Positions 6,579 through 15,259 of a DNA stretch of 31,178 nucleotides are shown here, piece after piece (within the stretch, counting starts at the first letter, position 1; the number at the start of each line of letters is the position of its first letter). The notes under the pieces are model-generated. The model did no database searches, was not told the origin of the DNA, and was given only the letters and a program-made list of their open reading frames with translations. Source of the stretch: Bacteroidales bacterium. Its GTDB lineage: Bacteria; Bacteroidota; Bacteroidia; Bacteroidales; Muribaculaceae. The stretch covers positions 1 to 31,178 of the forward strand of contig SFGS01000027.1 of the NCBI GenBank assembly GCA_004557565.1, read 5' to 3'. Both the position numbers and the translations under genes were made by a program.

Positions 6579-7985
6579 ATGGATGTAGTATCATTCTTTG
6601 CAGGATGCGGAGGTCTTGACCTGGGCTTTGAGCAGGCAGGATTCAATGTGGTTTGGGCTAATGAACTCGAACCACATTGCCGTGCTACATACATTCAAAA
6701 TCACCCCAACACAACGTTTGTACTTGGTGATGTCTGCAAACTTGACCCTGATTCAATTCCTGATTGTGACGGATTTATTGGTGGCCCTCCTTGCCAATCG
6801 TGGAGCGTTGGAGGTAAACAGAATGGTCTTGGTGATAAAAGAGGACTCCTATTCTTAAAATACATAGAACTTATCAAAGCAAAACGACCGAAATTCTTTG
6901 TAATCGAGAATGTCAAGGGTATGCTTGACAACAAGTTTAAAAATGTATTTGACGATTTTGTAAATAGACTTGATGGCGCAGGCTATGATGTCCAATGGAC
7001 GTTGCTAGACGCTGTGAATTTCTGCATACCTCAGAATCGCGAAAGAGTGTTCTTTGTCGGTTTTAAAAAAGAATTGAACGTAACTTTTTCGTTTCCAGCC
7101 CCAACATGTACTGAACCAATCACACTTGAGAGAGCGATTGGTGATATAACGGAAGAACCTAATTTCTACTCTGGTCGAAAAACAGATAAAATTCTGTCAC
7201 ATAATCGTCCTAACCATGATGTGCTTACATCTAAATTCGGTTCTTTCTATTATCGGGGAAATAGACGCAGAAGTTGGCAACAGCCATCCTTCACTATTAA
7301 TGCAACAGCAGATTTTACTCCACTACATCCTTCTTCTCCAAAGATGATGTATTTTGGTCATGAGAACTGGAACTTCCAAAAAAATAAAGTTGATGACTAC
7401 AGAAGGCTGAGTGTTCGCGAATGTGCTAGAATACAGACCTTTCCTGACACCTTTATCTTTCAATATCAAAACATAAAGGAAGCATACAGAATGATTGGAA
7501 ATGCAGTTCCACCACGTTTGGCTTACGAAGTTGCTAGGTCTATTGCATCTGCTTTGCAAGGCCTCGATTTATCGCTAACCGCAACAAAGCACTTGACACC
7601 AAAGGCAAGTACTCCTGTTCTCGTTGGCTATTATAAAAGTGACAGGCATAAACGGCTCATTCTAAAAAATAAAATTTACTATGTCCGTTCGGATGGTCGC
7701 TCTGGCTCTATGTTCCAAAAAGATTGTTCTACAATCCCTAAATATCTGCTAATGCACCACAAAGAAATTGCAGAGTTATACGAACTGGAAAATGAAGACC
7801 CAACACTTGTTGATGCCTCATTCCTACAGAAACTAGGATTTCCGACAAAAGGTGATACGTACTTATGCTTTAGACTAAAGGAAATAAAATCTAAAGATTC
7901 GTATGACATAAAATACCAAAGTAGACAATATGCGCCTTATTTCACTACTTTGGAAGAAAGTATAAAAAATGAATTTCACGATTAG
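6579..7985 (+). CDS. DNA (cytosine-5) methyltransferase, first of two
   Basis: A 468-residue C5-cytosine methyltransferase that should protect host DNA from the adjacent nuclease. Motif I is FFAGCGGLDLGF (6-17), motif IV is GGPPCQSWS with the catalytic C72, motif VI is ENVKGM, motif VIII is QNRERVFFVGF, and motifs IX/X are RRLSVRECARIQTFPD and MIGNAVPPRLA. The core reads much like M.HaeIII, including the wording around GGPPCQSWS. About 130 residues follow motif X (from about 338) and contain no methyltransferase motif. The base composition is clearly more AT-rich than the flanking glycan genes, which points to horizontal gain. The nuclease frame starts 17 bp before its stop, indicating one operon. 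Confidence 0.94.
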   Translation: MDVVSFFAGCGGLDLGFEQAGFNVVWANELEPHCRATYIQNHPNTTFVLGDVCKLDPDSIPDCDGFIGGPPCQSWSVGGKQNGLGDKRGLLFLKYIELIKAKRPKFFVIENVKGMLDNKFKNVFDDFVNRLDGAGYDVQWTLLDAVNFCIPQNRERVFFVGFKKELNVTFSFPAPTCTEPITLERAIGDITEEPNFYSGRKTDKILSHNRPNHDVLTSKFGSFYYRGNRRRSWQQPSFTINATADFTPLHPSSPKMMYFGHENWNFQKNKVDDYRRLSVRECARIQTFPDTFIFQYQNIKEAYRMIGNAVPPRLAYEVARSIASALQGLDLSLTATKHLTPKASTPVLVGYYKSDRHKRLILKNKIYYVRSDGRSGSMFQKDCSTIPKYLLMHHKEIAELYELENEDPTLVDASFLQKLGFPTKGDTYLCFRLKEIKSKDSYDIKYQSRQYAPYFTTLEESIKNEFHD

Positions 7986-9222
7986 AAAACGAAAAAATAA
8001 AATGAACGTTAATAGTGAACAGATACAATTTGATGCTTCGGTTGTAGTGGCACAAGATCAACCATTAACACCAAATGGCATTTTCGAGGCTCTTAGACAT
8101 TGGCTAGGTCAAAAAAATGTATCGAAAGAAATCATACTTGACAAAAGTGTTATAGTTTATAATAATAGTAAAACTAAGATTATTTTGCTGGCAAAATGTA
8201 TAACCTATCTTGGCAATCCTCATCCTATTTTCAAGAAACGTATTCAGTTGCCAGAATGGTATCAGATATTTTGTAATAATATTGAAAAAAACAAGCCTGA
8301 ATATGACGTGAGATTTATTGGAATCTATCATTACAATGGCAACATCGTATTTGTGGATTTCATCAAAGATACTTACATGCAACATGGCCTACACAATTCT
8401 TCTGCTCATGTTTACACAAATGACATTTTTCAAGCAATGACTTATGGAGTATTCCGAAAAGAAGACAAATTAGGAAACACGATAGTGGCTATTAGAAATA
8501 ACAAAATGAAACAGTATCTTGATGGCAAAATGCAATCTCAGAATACACTCTTTGACTTGTTCCGACAATTTAACTTCGGTTATCCGTTTGGTGAATGGCT
8601 TTATGCTTTTGATATTATCCGCAAGATGCATAAAGAGAAATGGTCGCAATGGAGGCAAGCAGAGTGGGCAGGATGGTTCCTTGAATTTGAATTTGATAAG
8701 TTCACTCGTGAGAATAATGTCCAATCACAGATGCGCTATATCGGCTGTTCAAATAAACATGAAGGTGATTTGGATTTCGATATTCGCTTTGAAGAATCCG
8801 ATTTCTATGGAGATTTGAAAGCAAGCGATATAAAGAAGAATGAAACTCCTGGCAATGATCAGGAAAACCTTGTTGAATGCATCTATCGTTACAATAAGTT
8901 TTGGTATGTAATTTATGAGCACGAGACAAAAAAGGATTCAGATTATGGTTACGAAGCAACAAAAGCTCGTAATCACTACATCAAGAGCGTCGACCCTTCT
9001 TACGATAAAGATGAAATGTCATACCATAGTCGTATGAAGCATAGTGTGAAGTTTATGAGAATGACCATTATTGAACTAAATAAGGCGAATTTTCGTGATG
9101 CTTTAAAGACATTCAACCAAGGTAAACAACCTGATGGAAGTGCCAGAGCTCCTAAGTTTAATATTAATAAAAAAACTCTTGAGAATGACAACTATGTGGT
9201 ATTCCGTTATTCATATAAATAA
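7969..9222 (+). CDS. Putative type II restriction endonuclease, PD-(D/E)XK type
   Basis: A 417-residue protein between two m5C methyltransferases, on the same strand with minimal spacing. I do not recognise the exact family. A PD-(D/E)XK-like catalytic core is visible: D271 in DFDIRF, then D282-L283-K284 in YGDLKAS, with E239 or E241 as a possible upstream acid. The stretches before and after are rich in Trp, Tyr and Phe without transmembrane character. The start at 7969 overlaps the methyltransferase by 17 bp; an ATG at 8002 (residue 12) would avoid the overlap. Neither has a convincing Shine-Dalgarno, which is usual here. Position plus motif make a nuclease the best reading. A target-binding accessory protein is less likely. 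Composition is the most AT-rich of the cassette. Confidence 0.75.
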   Translation: MNFTIRKRKNKMNVNSEQIQFDASVVVAQDQPLTPNGIFEALRHWLGQKNVSKEIILDKSVIVYNNSKTKIILLAKCITYLGNPHPIFKKRIQLPEWYQIFCNNIEKNKPEYDVRFIGIYHYNGNIVFVDFIKDTYMQHGLHNSSAHVYTNDIFQAMTYGVFRKEDKLGNTIVAIRNNKMKQYLDGKMQSQNTLFDLFRQFNFGYPFGEWLYAFDIIRKMHKEKWSQWRQAEWAGWFLEFEFDKFTRENNVQSQMRYIGCSNKHEGDLDFDIRFEESDFYGDLKASDIKKNETPGNDQENLVECIYRYNKFWYVIYEHETKKDSDYGYEATKARNHYIKSVDPSYDKDEMSYHSRMKHSVKFMRMTIIELNKANFRDALKTFNQGKQPDGSARAPKFNINKKTLENDNYVVFRYSYK

Positions 9223-9228
9223 TTGAAG

Positions 9229-10479
9229 ATGGAACAATTCAAATTTATAGATTTATTTTGTGGCATAGGTGGTTTCCATCAAGCAATGGAGTCTCTTGGT
9301 GGCAAATGCGTCTTTGCATGCGATATAGATGAAGATTGTCGTAAGACTTATGAAGCCAACTATGGAATAAAACCATCAGGTGATATCACCAAAATAGCAG
9401 CAGAGGATATTCCTGCACATGATGTTTTGTGCGGTGGTTTCCCTTGCCAAGCTTTCTCAAAGGCTGGCAAAAGGTTAGGATTTGAGGATGAAACTAAAGG
9501 AACCCTCTTCTTTGATATTTGTCGTATTCTCGAACACCATAAACCAAAATATGCACTTCTTGAGAATGTGCGCAACCTCGCTAGTCATGATCATGGTAAT
9601 ACTTGGAAAGTGATTCACGATAAATTAGAAGAACTGGGGTACAATCTTCTTCCAGAACCGGTAATTTTCAGCCCTCATTATGTTGGGGTACCTCAGCATC
9701 GTGAAAGGGTTTATATCATGTGTGTACGCAAAGATATTGGAGAAATACGACCATTTGAGTTTAGCAAGAAGAATCTTCCTGCTTGTTCAATTGAGAACAT
9801 CCTTCAAGATGATAAAGAAATTCCAAATATAGAAGATTATCGTATCTCTTCTGATATGGAGAATCTGATAGACTTATGGAACGAGTTTTTGCAAAAAATA
9901 AAGGTTGCAAAGTTGCCAGGATTCCCTGTTTGGTCAGATCGTCTTTGTGACCTTGACCCCAACGAGGATATAAACCAGTACCCCTCTTGGAAACAAAATT
10001 TCATATTGAAGAATAACGAATTGTACATCAGCAATCGCAAATTTATTGACGAGTGGCTTACTAGAGCGCGGAAGAATCCTCTATTTTTTGGTGCCAAAGC
10101 AAAATTGGAGTGGCAAGCAGGACAAACAAAGCAACCTAACATCTGGAACCAGATTTTCCAATTGCGTCCTTCAGGCATTCGTGTGAAGGTCAACTCTTAC
10201 TTTCCTGCCCTCGTTGCTATTGTTCAAACTTCAATAGTTGGCTCTCGCAGACGATTTCTTACTCCAAGGGAGTGTGCGAGATTGCAAAGTTTTCCCGAGA
10301 ACTTTATTCCAGATACAAAGCAACCTCAGGCATACAAGCAGTTTGGCAATGCAGTAAATGTCAGTTTAGTTAAATATTTTGCGCAACACATGTTTGGTGA
10401 GGAACCAAAGTTGCCAGAAGCAATATGGACAAATACAGCATCAGCCGTGAGTCGTAAGATTCGTGGACGCATTTATTAA
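9229..10479 (+). CDS. DNA (cytosine-5) methyltransferase, second of two
   Basis: A 416-residue C5-cytosine methyltransferase. Motif I is DLFCGIGGFHQA (8-19), motif IV is GGFPCQAFSKAG with the catalytic C73, followed by ENVRNL, QHRERVYIMC and TPRECARLQSFPENF, and it closes with QFGNAVNVSLV. The spacer before the last motifs (about residues 190-320) is long and should hold the target-recognition region. It differs throughout from the first methyltransferase, so the two are not a recent duplication. I chose the ATG at 9229, six bases after the nuclease stop, over an in-frame TTG at 9223. Two different m5C enzymes with one nuclease fit a target that is asymmetric, with each strand methylated by a different enzyme. 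Confidence 0.94.
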   Translation: MEQFKFIDLFCGIGGFHQAMESLGGKCVFACDIDEDCRKTYEANYGIKPSGDITKIAAEDIPAHDVLCGGFPCQAFSKAGKRLGFEDETKGTLFFDICRILEHHKPKYALLENVRNLASHDHGNTWKVIHDKLEELGYNLLPEPVIFSPHYVGVPQHRERVYIMCVRKDIGEIRPFEFSKKNLPACSIENILQDDKEIPNIEDYRISSDMENLIDLWNEFLQKIKVAKLPGFPVWSDRLCDLDPNEDINQYPSWKQNFILKNNELYISNRKFIDEWLTRARKNPLFFGAKAKLEWQAGQTKQPNIWNQIFQLRPSGIRVKVNSYFPALVAIVQTSIVGSRRRFLTPRECARLQSFPENFIPDTKQPQAYKQFGNAVNVSLVKYFAQHMFGEEPKLPEAIWTNTASAVSRKIRGRIY

Positions 10480-10497
10480 CGTTCTAACAAACTTTTC

Positions 10498-11454
10498 ATG
10501 ATGAAAGTGTCGATTTTAGTGCCTGTCTATGGCGTGGAAAAATATATTGAGAAGTGCGCAGTATCGCTCTTTGAGCAATCATACGAGGATATTGAATACA
10601 TCTTCGTGAACGACTGCACGCCCGACCGAAGCATCGAAGTGCTTCGTGGCACCATCGCGCGCTATCCACAGCGGCAAAAGCAAGTGGTGATTATCGACCA
10701 CGATGTGAACCGTGGGCTTGGCGCTGCCCGACACACTGCCACCGAGGCTGCCACAGGCGAACTGGTGATGCATGTGGATAGCGACGACTATCTGATGCCG
10801 CACGCCGTGGAGCATCTGTGCGCAAAGATGGAGGAAACTGGAGCCGACATGGTGGACGGCGGATATGTGACGGTGACCGCCGACCGCGAAAGCGCGCTCA
10901 TTCCACCATTTCACGGCACAAAGGAAAAGTATCTGAAACTGATGCTTTGCCAAAACATCGTGTTCAACCGCATCTGGGGGCGCATCTATCGCCACGCGCT
11001 ATTCACTGAAGGCGGCATCAACTCGGTGGAGGGCATCAACTATGGCGAAGACTATGTGGTGGTGCCACGCCTCATTCTCGGAGCCAAAAGAGCGTGCCTC
11101 GACGAAGCCGTGTATGCCTACCGCGACGACAACGCCACCTCCTACACCCACAGCATCAACGAGAAGCACAACCGCTCGCTCTACAAGGCGCACGCCATAG
11201 TCAACGAATACTTCACCCAGCACGACACCCACGGCACCTATCGCACCGCCATGCAAATGGCAATGCTCGCCATGGTGCGCCACGCACGCCGCTACGAAGG
11301 CCACTTCCGCAACCTCGACGCCATTTGCCCAATCGAGGTGAAAGGCTGCGCCCCAAAACTGTGCAACGCCATACTCCGCTCCTCCCGCATCCCCTTCTCC
11401 CTCGCCAACTTCCTCTACCTCACCCTCCGCCGCCTCTACTCCTCCACCCTCTAA
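10498..11454 (+). CDS. Glycosyltransferase family 2
   Basis: A 318-residue GT-A glycosyltransferase that should add a sugar to a growing surface polysaccharide at the cytoplasmic membrane face. The N-terminus MMKVSILVPVYGVEKYIEKC is the usual GT2 opening, VNDCTPD (38-44) binds nucleotide, and HVDSDDY (92-98) carries the DxD metal site (D94, D96). GEDYVVV (about 183-189) gives the later acceptor-side acidic pair. It starts 18 bp after the second methyltransferase gene but has the higher GC of the licD and fusion genes rather than that of the RM cassette. It therefore probably belongs to the interrupted glycan operon. Either ATG of the initial ATGATG could start it. Confidence 0.9.
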   Translation: MMKVSILVPVYGVEKYIEKCAVSLFEQSYEDIEYIFVNDCTPDRSIEVLRGTIARYPQRQKQVVIIDHDVNRGLGAARHTATEAATGELVMHVDSDDYLMPHAVEHLCAKMEETGADMVDGGYVTVTADRESALIPPFHGTKEKYLKLMLCQNIVFNRIWGRIYRHALFTEGGINSVEGINYGEDYVVVPRLILGAKRACLDEAVYAYRDDNATSYTHSINEKHNRSLYKAHAIVNEYFTQHDTHGTYRTAMQMAMLAMVRHARRYEGHFRNLDAICPIEVKGCAPKLCNAILRSSRIPFSLANFLYLTLRRLYSSTL

Positions 11455-11488
11455 TCCACCGATGGAGTCCACAAAAAGAATTATATTT

Positions 11489-11886
11489 AGGAAATGATAT
11501 ACAAGTTGTCCCTGTGATTATTTAGTGATGATTGAAAAAAATCCCGTAGGGATTTGATGTGTGTAGGCAGGTATACAGCGAAGGTTATGCGAAATGGAGC
11601 ATAACCGAAGCGAAATGCCTGCAAATATCGCATAACAAACACGCATCCCAGCGGGATGCGATTTCGCCATCAATAGATTCTAGTGGTGTCGCATTCCGCT
11701 GGAATGCATAATACTGACATATCTATTGCAGGCATTTGCCCGAACAAGTTCGAGCGAGCTAAAGGTTCAAAAAGATTCCATTTCGCTTCGCTCCATTACA
11801 TCTTTTCTGCATACCTGCCTACACACATCAAATTCCTAACGGAATTACATCGCATCTTCTTCGGGACAACATGTATATCATTTCCT
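11489..11886. mobile_element. MITE-like palindromic element with ATATTT flanking repeats
   Basis: This 398-bp element has no gene. Its termini are inverted repeats of 24 bp (11489-11512 and 11863-11886, 23 of 24 matching), with a second, perfect 23-bp inverted pair inside (11552-11574 and 11811-11833). The centre has two further hairpins, GCATCCCAGCGGGATGC (11643-11659) and GCATTCCGCTGGAATGC (11691-11707), and small palindromes at 11541-11553 and 11831-11846. ATATTT lies directly outside both ends (11483-11488 and 11887-11892) and could be a 6-bp target duplication. It occupies nearly the whole 11455-11915 gap. Confidence 0.7.
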
Positions 11887-11915
11887 ATATTTAAGGACGT
11901 ATTTTTACACATCAA

Positions 11916-12629
11916 TCACAATTGCTTATAGATGACGAATGGCAAGTTTCTGTTGATGAAAGCAAGAATATGCCATCGTTTTGTGACATAGACTTTTGAC
12001 TTCTTTTTGCGAATGGCATCAATGATTTGATTAGCCACTTTCTCAACCGGCATCACCCAAAATAGTCCTTCCCCCTTTGCCATTGCCGTGTCAACAAGGC
12101 CAGGCCTAATGTCTGTAACCGTTATGTGTCGTGCACTTTTGAAAGCCTTTTTGCGTAGTGCTTCCATATAGTTGATTTGATAGGCCTTAGTTGCACTGTA
12201 GGCTGGTGCCATTGGTTCACCTCGCAATCCTCCAGCAGAGGTGATAGCTACAAGATGACCGAAGCCCTGTTGTTCAAGAAAGCAATACAGCATATCGATA
12301 ACATAGGTCCAGCCTACAACATTTGTGTCAATCGTTGGACGCTCAACGGCATAGTCAAGTGTAGCGTTTATATCGCCAATGCCTGCACACATAATGACAA
12401 GGTCGAAGTTCCCTAACTCTTTGTGAAGTTTATTGATGGCTTGTTCAATTCCCTCTAAATTAGTAACATCAGCTTGAGCAGCAAAAGTTTTTGAAGGATA
12501 TTGCTGACTAAATTCATCAAGAATTCTCGTTCGACGACCTACGATGCCGATACGATTATCCTCGTGTGCATACTTCAAGAAAAGAGTTTTGCCAATACCA
12601 GAGGTTGCTCCAATTATAACAATATTCAT
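11916..12629 (-). CDS. Short-chain dehydrogenase/reductase (SDR) family oxidoreductase
   Basis: A 237-residue classical SDR. The start MNIVIIGATSGIGKT gives the NAD(P)-binding TGxxxGIG-like turn at residues 7-13. GRRTR near residue 30 suggests NADP preference. CAGIGD replaces the usual NAG. ITSAGG (about 128-133) and YSATKAY (about 143-149) supply the catalytic Ser, Tyr and Lys. The frame is open 66 bp further upstream, but the ATG at 12629 begins the fold and lies just after a promoter -7 box at 12645-12652, so I use it. The substrate is unknown. The C-terminus has a short hydrophobic segment (near residues 220-235). The Crp/Fnr-type gene on the same strand lies 105 bp upstream and could control it. 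Confidence 0.88.
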   Translation of the reverse strand: MNIVIIGATSGIGKTLFLKYAHEDNRIGIVGRRTRILDEFSQQYPSKTFAAQADVTNLEGIEQAINKLHKELGNFDLVIMCAGIGDINATLDYAVERPTIDTNVVGWTYVIDMLYCFLEQQGFGHLVAITSAGGLRGEPMAPAYSATKAYQINYMEALRKKAFKSARHITVTDIRPGLVDTAMAKGEGLFWVMPVEKVANQIIDAIRKKKSKVYVTKRWHILAFINRNLPFVIYKQL

Positions 12630-12644
12630 TCTGCGTTTTTGGCG

Positions 12645-12672
12645 CAAAGTTAGTGGTTGATTATTAATGCAA
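12645..12672 (-). promoter_or_regulatory. Promoter for the SDR gene
   Basis: On the minus strand the -7 box TAACTTTG (12645-12652) lies 17 bases downstream of TTG (12670-12672). It is 15 bp from the ATG at 12629 and would exclude the longer upstream start. Confidence 0.6.
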
Positions 12673-12734
12673 GAGCGAAAGCAAAGACAAAACACCTTTG
12701 CGTGAGTAAACTCTCAAAATGTTTTGAGAAATTG

Positions 12735-13331
12735 CTACCCGAAAGTTATTTCTCGGCGTATATTGCTGATAGTTGTTGGGGTAACTTTCAAAAAAGAGGC
12801 AAGGTCTTTCAAATTGACACTTTGAACCAACTCAGGACAACGAAATAGCAAACGCTTATACCGCTCCCTTGTCGTCATACGATAGGAGTCAAGATATTGT
12901 GCGTAAATTTGAGAAAAAAGACTATCGGATATTGTTTGTCTGAGGTCTTTTGACTTTTCGGCATCTAATAGTCTTTCCAGTTCTTCCCCTAAGATTTGAA
13001 ACACTTTACATGAAGTTCCAGCAACAATGGTCACCTCTGACTTCTTGCCAGAAAGGCAATTCGGATAGTCAGCCACAAACTCACCCTCAAAAGCAAAGCC
13101 TGTACAATAATCCTTTCTTTCCTCGCCGTTATGAACCATATACTTAAAGCACCCACGCTCAACAAAAGCCACAAGTTGCGACGGTTCACCTGCCTTCTCA
13201 AATACTTCGCCTCGCTTCATAAGGCGTGTTTCTCCATGCTCGATGCAATAATCGCGCAAAAACTCCAAGTTGACTCCTTCCTTATAAGAATTAAAGTGCT
13301 TATGTGATAGATGTGCCATAGTTTTTATCAA
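12735..13331 (-). CDS. Crp/Fnr-family transcriptional regulator
   Basis: A 198-residue regulator with an N-terminal cyclic-nucleotide-binding-like beta domain (about residues 20-125; GEVFEKAGEPSQLVAFVERG is the clear part) and a C-terminal helix-turn-helix (about 165-195; VNLKDLASFLKVTPTTISNI). The key Arg of true cAMP binding is not evident, as in many Bacteroidetes members, and there is no Fnr cysteine cluster, so the effector is unknown. An ATG at 13319 (residue 5) is an equally good start. It precedes the SDR gene on the same strand and may regulate that gene. Confidence 0.88.
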   Translation of the reverse strand: MIKTMAHLSHKHFNSYKEGVNLEFLRDYCIEHGETRLMKRGEVFEKAGEPSQLVAFVERGCFKYMVHNGEERKDYCTGFAFEGEFVADYPNCLSGKKSEVTIVAGTSCKVFQILGEELERLLDAEKSKDLRQTISDSLFSQIYAQYLDSYRMTTRERYKRLLFRCPELVQSVNLKDLASFLKVTPTTISNIRREITFG

Positions 13332-13672
13332 ATTCTTCGCATCAGCGTCAATAGTTTATTGATTATAAGTTCTCGCATCTTAATATCAAACACAGATGCT
13401 GTTTAAACGCAAAGATATATAAAACAATTGATGATAAAGGCTCTTTAATTGGAGATTGTTGTCAAAAAGCTATTTAGATTCTACAACCTTCGTGATTTTA
13501 ATGAATTTTCAAGTGTGAAGTCAGATATTATTTGAGATGATTTACGAGTTGCCCCCTGTATCGAAACATCCATCCACAATCAAAGGGGCCGGCTCTTTTG
13601 ATGATACACAACCACAAAAACCCGATATACAAACCTTTGTAGAAACAAAACTTAGGAAGCGAAAGGTAAAGT
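13332..13672. other. Gene-free interval upstream of the Crp-type gene
   Basis: This 341-bp AT-rich stretch shows no credible gene. It holds a -7-like box for the regulator (TATCTTTG on the minus strand, 13410-13417) and, at 13534-13559, a sequence resembling the terminus of the 11489-11886 element (GATGATTTACGAGTTGCCCC versus GATGATATACAAGTTGTCCC), with no visible partner. The rest is unremarkable. Confidence 0.5.
13410..13417 (-). promoter_or_regulatory. Possible -7 box for the Crp/Fnr-type gene
   Basis: TATCTTTG on the minus strand fits TAnnTTTG, about 80 bp before the start. There is no clear -33 partner, so the call rests on one box. Confidence 0.4.
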
Positions 13673-14839
13673 CTATAAGAAGGCAGAAAGATGGCGGTAG
13701 TTGAGAATTTTAATTTCACCTACCTCGTTTTCAAAATCACCGTCATATACAACCACTTTCTCTGCTATCTTATCAGCAACGAGTGACTCCATTTTTCGGA
13801 GCGCTTTCTCGAAAGAAGTGTGATAGGTCATCGCCGACTTGATTTCTATACCTTTAAGCATGTCTTTTTCCTGCATTATAAGGTCGATTTCATTTTGGTT
13901 GGAATCGCGATAAAAACACAAATTATTTTCCTTCGCACGGTTAAATCGGTGTTTGAGAGCCTCTAGCACTATCAGGTTTTCAAAAAGGGCACCGCGCATT
14001 GAGTGATTTTCCAATTCCTTGTCCGACTCTATTCCAAGTAAATGACACGCCAATCCCGTGTCGCAGAAATAAAGTTTTGGCGATTTTATCAACCTTTTGT
14101 TGATGTTTTTAAAATAAGGTTGCAAGCGAAAAACGACGTAAGAGGTCTCTAAAATCGAAAGCCATTCCGATATGGTGTTCGAACTCACACCCACTTCTGT
14201 TGCCACTTGCGACACATTAAATATTTGCCCTATTCTGCCAGCACAAATCTTGAGAAATGTGTTAAACATCATTATGTTTTTCACATTAATCAATTCTTGC
14301 ACATCTCTTTCAAGATAGGTGCGCACATAAGCAGGATACATAAATTTAGCTGGTCGCTCACCTGTTTGCACCGAAGGATACAGACCATTATACAGCAGTT
14401 GATTTGTGGTGGTGCTGGCAATGCTATCGGCTACCTCTTCAATAGAAAGCGGCAGCAAATCCACTATAAAGCATCTGCCAGCCAACGATTGCTTCACAGA
14501 GCGAAGCATATTGAAATTCGCACTTCCAGAAAGCACATAACGGCGGTCGGGCTGATTATCAACAATCCCCTGTATATACGAAAGTAGTTGAGGCACATTT
14601 TGTACCTCATCAATCACCATACCCTTTGCTGTGGGTTGCAAAAATCGCTTCGGGTCGTCAATCGCAACACTTCTCACATCATAGTCCTCCAAAGAGCAAT
14701 GTTCAAAGTTGGGAAACAAATGCTTAATCAATGTGCTTTTACCTGCTTGACGCGGTCCTGTGACGATAATAACAGGGAAATACTTTGCTACTTCCAAAAG
14801 GGTTTCTTCCACCTTTCGCTTAATATAAGTCCTTTCCAT
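13673..14839 (-). CDS. AAA-type ATPase with C-terminal DUF4143 domain
   Basis: A 388-residue protein of the widespread AAA + DUF4143 family (COG1373). Walker A is GPRQAGKST (28-36), Walker B is MVIDEVQ (about 74-80), and LSGSANF (about 103-109) is the sensor-like motif. PLSIEEV is also typical. The C-terminal half (about 190-380) has a winged-helix-like part (NVSQVATEVGVSSNTISEWL) and a nuclease-like fold with EIDLIMQ and GIEIKSA, where E/D and K could be a PD-(D/E)XK remnant. The cellular role of this family is not settled. It is strain-variable and often found in accessory DNA, as here. A possible -7 box lies at 14865-14872. Confidence 0.88.
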   Translation of the reverse strand: MERTYIKRKVEETLLEVAKYFPVIIVTGPRQAGKSTLIKHLFPNFEHCSLEDYDVRSVAIDDPKRFLQPTAKGMVIDEVQNVPQLLSYIQGIVDNQPDRRYVLSGSANFNMLRSVKQSLAGRCFIVDLLPLSIEEVADSIASTTTNQLLYNGLYPSVQTGERPAKFMYPAYVRTYLERDVQELINVKNIMMFNTFLKICAGRIGQIFNVSQVATEVGVSSNTISEWLSILETSYVVFRLQPYFKNINKRLIKSPKLYFCDTGLACHLLGIESDKELENHSMRGALFENLIVLEALKHRFNRAKENNLCFYRDSNQNEIDLIMQEKDMLKGIEIKSAMTYHTSFEKALRKMESLVADKIAEKVVVYDGDFENEVGEIKILNYRHLSAFL

Positions 14840-14864
14840 TTTATGTAATTTTGAGGTGATACTG

Positions 14865-14872
14865 CAAATTTA
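14865..14872 (-). promoter_or_regulatory. -7 box for the DUF4143 ATPase gene
   Basis: TAAATTTG on the minus strand fits TAnnTTTG and lies 25 bp before the start at 14839. The -33 box is weak (TTTCG-like, about 18 bases upstream). Confidence 0.45.
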
Positions 14873-15025
14873 CATAACTTTTCGTGATACGAAAACTTTT
14901 TTCGCAAAAAAACTTATGCAAATCTGAAGTCACACTTCAAAGTTACATAAAAAACAAGGTGGTAATAAAAATGGGTTCATCACACAAATCCCCTCAAAAA
15001 AAGCATCCCACATAAACTTCCCCTT

Positions 15026-15225
15026 TCCTGACTTCGTCAATGCGTCCCCCACGAGAAATAGCCTAACCCACAAGCCTCAACGAGAACGCGATATTCTCAA
15101 GACCTCTCGTAAGGTTATGGGGACGCTATTTTATTCATTTCTCAGCATGCCACCCAAACAAAAATAATTACATCTGATTATCAGTTAGTTACAGTCACTC
15201 TTTAAAAAAAGTGACGAAGTCAGGA
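15026..15225. repeat. Imperfect inverted repeat spanning 200 bp
   Basis: TCCTGACTTCGTCA (15026-15039) is exactly complementary to TGACGAAGTCAGGA (15212-15225). Just inside, GCGTCCCC (15042-15049) pairs with GGGGACGC (15119-15126). No frame lies within it. It may be a degraded MITE-like or palindromic element; no target duplication is evident. Confidence 0.5.
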
Positions 15226-15259
15226 GCTTAGGAAGCAACAAACACCACGCCAACAAATC

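Noticed and set aside
12630..12695. N-terminal extension of the SDR protein
   Set aside because: The extension crosses the -7 box at 12645-12652 and precedes the normal Rossmann start.
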